Source: Alphaproteobacteria bacterium
GTDB lineage: Bacteria; Pseudomonadota; Alphaproteobacteria; UBA6615
Assembly (NCBI GenBank): GCA_013003285.1
Contig: JABDJY010000137.1
Span: 1-5,416, forward strand
Reading direction: 5' to 3'
DNA length: 5,416 nucleotides
Shown here: piece by piece, positions 3,227 through 5,416 of the stretch
Numbering within the stretch: the first letter of the stretch is position 1
Layout: the number at the start of each line of letters is the position of its first letter
The notes under the pieces: model-generated
What the model saw: only the letters and a program-made list of their open reading frames with translations
Database searches by the model: none
What the model was told of the DNA's origin: nothing
Translations under genes and position numbers: made by a program

Positions 3227-5416
3227 TTAGTGGCGAACCACTCCGGAGCCGTCAGAATCGTCATCTGAGGACGAAACCGCCGCCGAGTCGTTATCCGATT
3301 CGTTCCATTCGATTGGCACCAAAGGCTTGGCCAGAGCGTGTTCCAAAACCTCATCGACGGTCGAGGCGATAATGATCTCGAGGCCCTTTTTGACATTCTC
3401 CGGAATGTCGACCAGGTCCTTTTCATTATCCTTGGGAATGATGACGGTCTTCACGCCACCGCGTAGCGCCGCCAACATTTTCTCCTTCAAACCACCGATC
3501 GGCAGGACGCGTCCGCGCAGTGAAATCTCACCGGTCATGGCGACGTCTTTGCGCACCGGAATTCCGGTCAGGACCGAGACCATCGTGGTGACCATGGCAA
3601 CGCCGGCCGACGGGCCGTCCTTGGGCACAGCGCCCTCGGGAACATGGACATGAATGTCACGTTTATCGAACAGTGGCGGTTCGATGCCAAACTCGATCGC
3701 GCGTGAGCGCACATAGGCATTGGCCGCCTGAATCGACTCCTGCATGACGTCGCCGAGCTTGCCAGTGATCGTCATTTTACCCTTACCGGGCATGAGGATG
3801 GCTTCCACCGTCAGCAACTCGCCGCCGACTTCGGTCCAGGCCAGTCCGGTAACGATACCAACCAAATCCTCTTCTTCCGTCTCGCCGAAGCGGTACTTCC
3901 GCACCCCGGCATATTTGTCGAGATTGCGGACCGTGACTTTGACCGAATTAACGTCCGCTTCCACGGCAATTTCCTTGACCGCTTTGCGAGCCAAATTGGC
4001 GATTTCACGCTCGAGGTTACGAACACCGGCCTCGCGTGTGTAATAGCGGATCACGTCACGCAGGGCGGAGTCGGAGATCGACCACTCATCTTCCTTGAGC
4101 CCGTTTTCGCTTATTTGCTTACGCAGCAAATGGCCTTTGGCGATTTCCACCTTTTCGTCTTCGGTGTAACCCGGCAGGCGGATGATCTCCATGCGATCCA
4201 GCAGGGGCTGGGGCATGCGCATGGTGTTCGCCGTGCAGACAAACATGACGTCGGAGAGGTCGTAATCCACTTCCAGATAGTGATCCTGGAAAGTGTGGTT
4301 CTGCTCCGGGTCGAGGACCTCGAGCAATGCGGACGACGGGTCGCCGCGCCAGTCGGCGCCCAGCTTGTCGATCTCGTCGAGCAGGAATAGTGGGTTCGAC
4401 GATTTGGCCTTCTTCATCCCCTGGATAACTTTACCCGGCATGGACCCGATATAGGTACGCCGGTGGCCGCGAACTTCGGCTTCATCGCGCACGCCGCCCA
4501 GCGACATGCGCACGAAGTTACGTCCGGTCGCCCGTGCGATGGATTTACCGAGCGAGGTCTTACCGACACCGGGAGGGCCAACGAGGCATAGAATCGGACC
4601 TTTGATCTTCGACATGCGCTGCTGCACTGCGAGATACTCCAAAATCCGTTCTTTGACCTTCTCGAGACCATAATGGTCTTCGTTCAAAATGACTTGGGCT
4701 GCCGTGATGTCTTTTCTGACCCGCGAACGTTTCTTCCACGGAATGTTTAGCATCCAGTCGAGATAGTTGCGCACGACCGTGGCTTCCGCCGACATCGGAC
4801 TCATATTGCGCAGCTTCTTCAGTTCCTGCGTCGCCTTTTCGCGGGCTTCCTTGTGGAACTTGGTCTTGGCGATACGCTCTTCGAGTTCCTGGACTTCGTC
4901 GCGGCCGTCTTCGGTCTCGCCGAGTTCCTTCTGGATCGCCTTGAGCTGTTCGTTGAGATAGTACTCGCGCTGGGTCTTCTCCATCTGCCGCTTCACGCGG
5001 CCACGGATACGCTTCTCGACCTGCAGAACGCCGATCTCGCCTTCCATGAAGCCGTGGATCTTCTCCAGCCGGGCCTGAATGGTTTCACCCTCGAGCAGTT
5101 CCTGCTTCTCCGGGATCTTCAACGCCAGGTGCGAGGCGATCGTATCGGCGAGCTTGCCCGGTTCGTCGATCTGGTTGATCGACACTAGTACTTCCGGCGG
5201 TACCTTTCGGTTGAGCTTGATGTACTGCTCGAACTGCGCGACCACCGAACGGCTCAACGCCGACAATTCTTTTTCGTCGGTCGCAGGCTCAGCCATGATG
5301 ACCGCGTGTGCCTGGAAGAAATCCTCATTGTCGGTGAACTCGACAACCGATGCGCGCTCGCTGCCTTCGACCAGAACCTTGACCGTACCGTCGGGAAGCT
5401 TGAGCAACTGCAGGAT
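3227..5416 (-). CDS. lon: ATP-dependent protease La (Lon), 5' end cut by window edge
   Basis: Lon is a homohexameric cytosolic AAA+ protease that unfolds and degrades misfolded and regulatory proteins. The window holds 729 codons. By alignment to remembered E. coli Lon, the first visible residue matches about I77, so some 76 N-terminal residues lie outside. Counting from the leucine at 5407 as residue 1: the substrate-binding N domain and helical region run to about 230. Walker A GPPGVGKT is at 277-284 and Walker B FLLDEIDK at 341-348. Sensor-1 N394, the arginine finger R405 and sensor-2 R463 are present. The protease domain runs from about 506 and has the catalytic S600 in DGPSAG and K643 in GGLKEK, so both ATPase and peptidase should be active. 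The TTG at 5407 is not the start, because the frame continues with the conserved I-L-Q to the edge. The last 25 or so residues form an acidic, serine-rich tail (SSSDDDSDGSG) ending in VVRH. A strong terminator follows. Confidence 0.98.
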   Translation of the reverse strand: MLQLLKLPDGTVKVLVEGSERASVVEFTDNEDFFQAHAVIMAEPATDEKELSALSRSVVAQFEQYIKLNRKVPPEVLVSINQIDEPGKLADTIASHLALKIPEKQELLEGETIQARLEKIHGFMEGEIGVLQVEKRIRGRVKRQMEKTQREYYLNEQLKAIQKELGETEDGRDEVQELEERIAKTKFHKEAREKATQELKKLRNMSPMSAEATVVRNYLDWMLNIPWKKRSRVRKDITAAQVILNEDHYGLEKVKERILEYLAVQQRMSKIKGPILCLVGPPGVGKTSLGKSIARATGRNFVRMSLGGVRDEAEVRGHRRTYIGSMPGKVIQGMKKAKSSNPLFLLDEIDKLGADWRGDPSSALLEVLDPEQNHTFQDHYLEVDYDLSDVMFVCTANTMRMPQPLLDRMEIIRLPGYTEDEKVEIAKGHLLRKQISENGLKEDEWSISDSALRDVIRYYTREAGVRNLEREIANLARKAVKEIAVEADVNSVKVTVRNLDKYAGVRKYRFGETEEEDLVGIVTGLAWTEVGGELLTVEAILMPGKGKMTITGKLGDVMQESIQAANAYVRSRAIEFGIEPPLFDKRDIHVHVPEGAVPKDGPSAGVAMVTTMVSVLTGIPVRKDVAMTGEISLRGRVLPIGGLKEKMLAALRGGVKTVIIPKDNEKDLVDIPENVKKGLEIIIASTVDEVLEHALAKPLVPIEWNESDNDSAAVSSSDDDSDGSGVVRH

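Noticed and set aside
3227..5407. The TTG at 5407 as the start of lon
   Set aside because: The frame continues upstream with conserved Lon residues to the window edge, and the family has about 76 further residues before this point.

Overview
The window reads as a piece of an alphaproteobacterial chromosome, moderately GC-rich. Every confident gene lies on the minus strand. Read in that direction (right to left) the order is lon (5' end cut by the window edge), hupB, tRNA-Val(UAC), an unrecognised 335-residue protein gene, tRNA-Asp(GUC), nuoA, nuoB (3' end cut). The neighbourhood lon-hupB-tRNA-Val-tRNA-Asp-nuoA is, from general knowledge, a common arrangement in Alphaproteobacteria. The sequences of Lon, HU, NuoA and NuoB fit that class, and a Rhodospirillales-like member is a reasonable guess, not something proven here.

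Right part (3151-5416): the ATP-dependent protease Lon, with all ATPase and Ser/Lys protease residues intact and a short acidic, serine-rich C-terminal tail. It is closed by a strong intrinsic terminator at 3150-3175. Immediately downstream is a promoter candidate for hupB, which encodes a 90-residue HU-type nucleoid protein. hupB starts with GTG and has its own terminator at 2712-2749. The two genes are therefore probably separate transcription units, although read-through is possible.

Middle part (1086-2711): two complete tRNA genes with encoded CCA ends, each with a plausible sigma70-type promoter. They flank a gene for a largely helical cytosolic protein that I cannot assign to a family. 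An AT-rich, dyad-rich island lies upstream of that gene.

Left part (1-1085): the start of the nuo operon for respiratory complex I. nuoA and nuoB overlap by 10 bases. The 316-base leader between tRNA-Asp and nuoA contains two consecutive hairpins. It also holds a protein-like open stretch without a start codon, ending at 976, which may be a gene remnant.

I see no mobile element, CRISPR array, toxin-antitoxin pair or defence system. Most of the window is ordinary core genome. The items most worth a second look are the unassigned protein gene, the coding-like remnant after tRNA-Asp, and the structured leader of nuoA.
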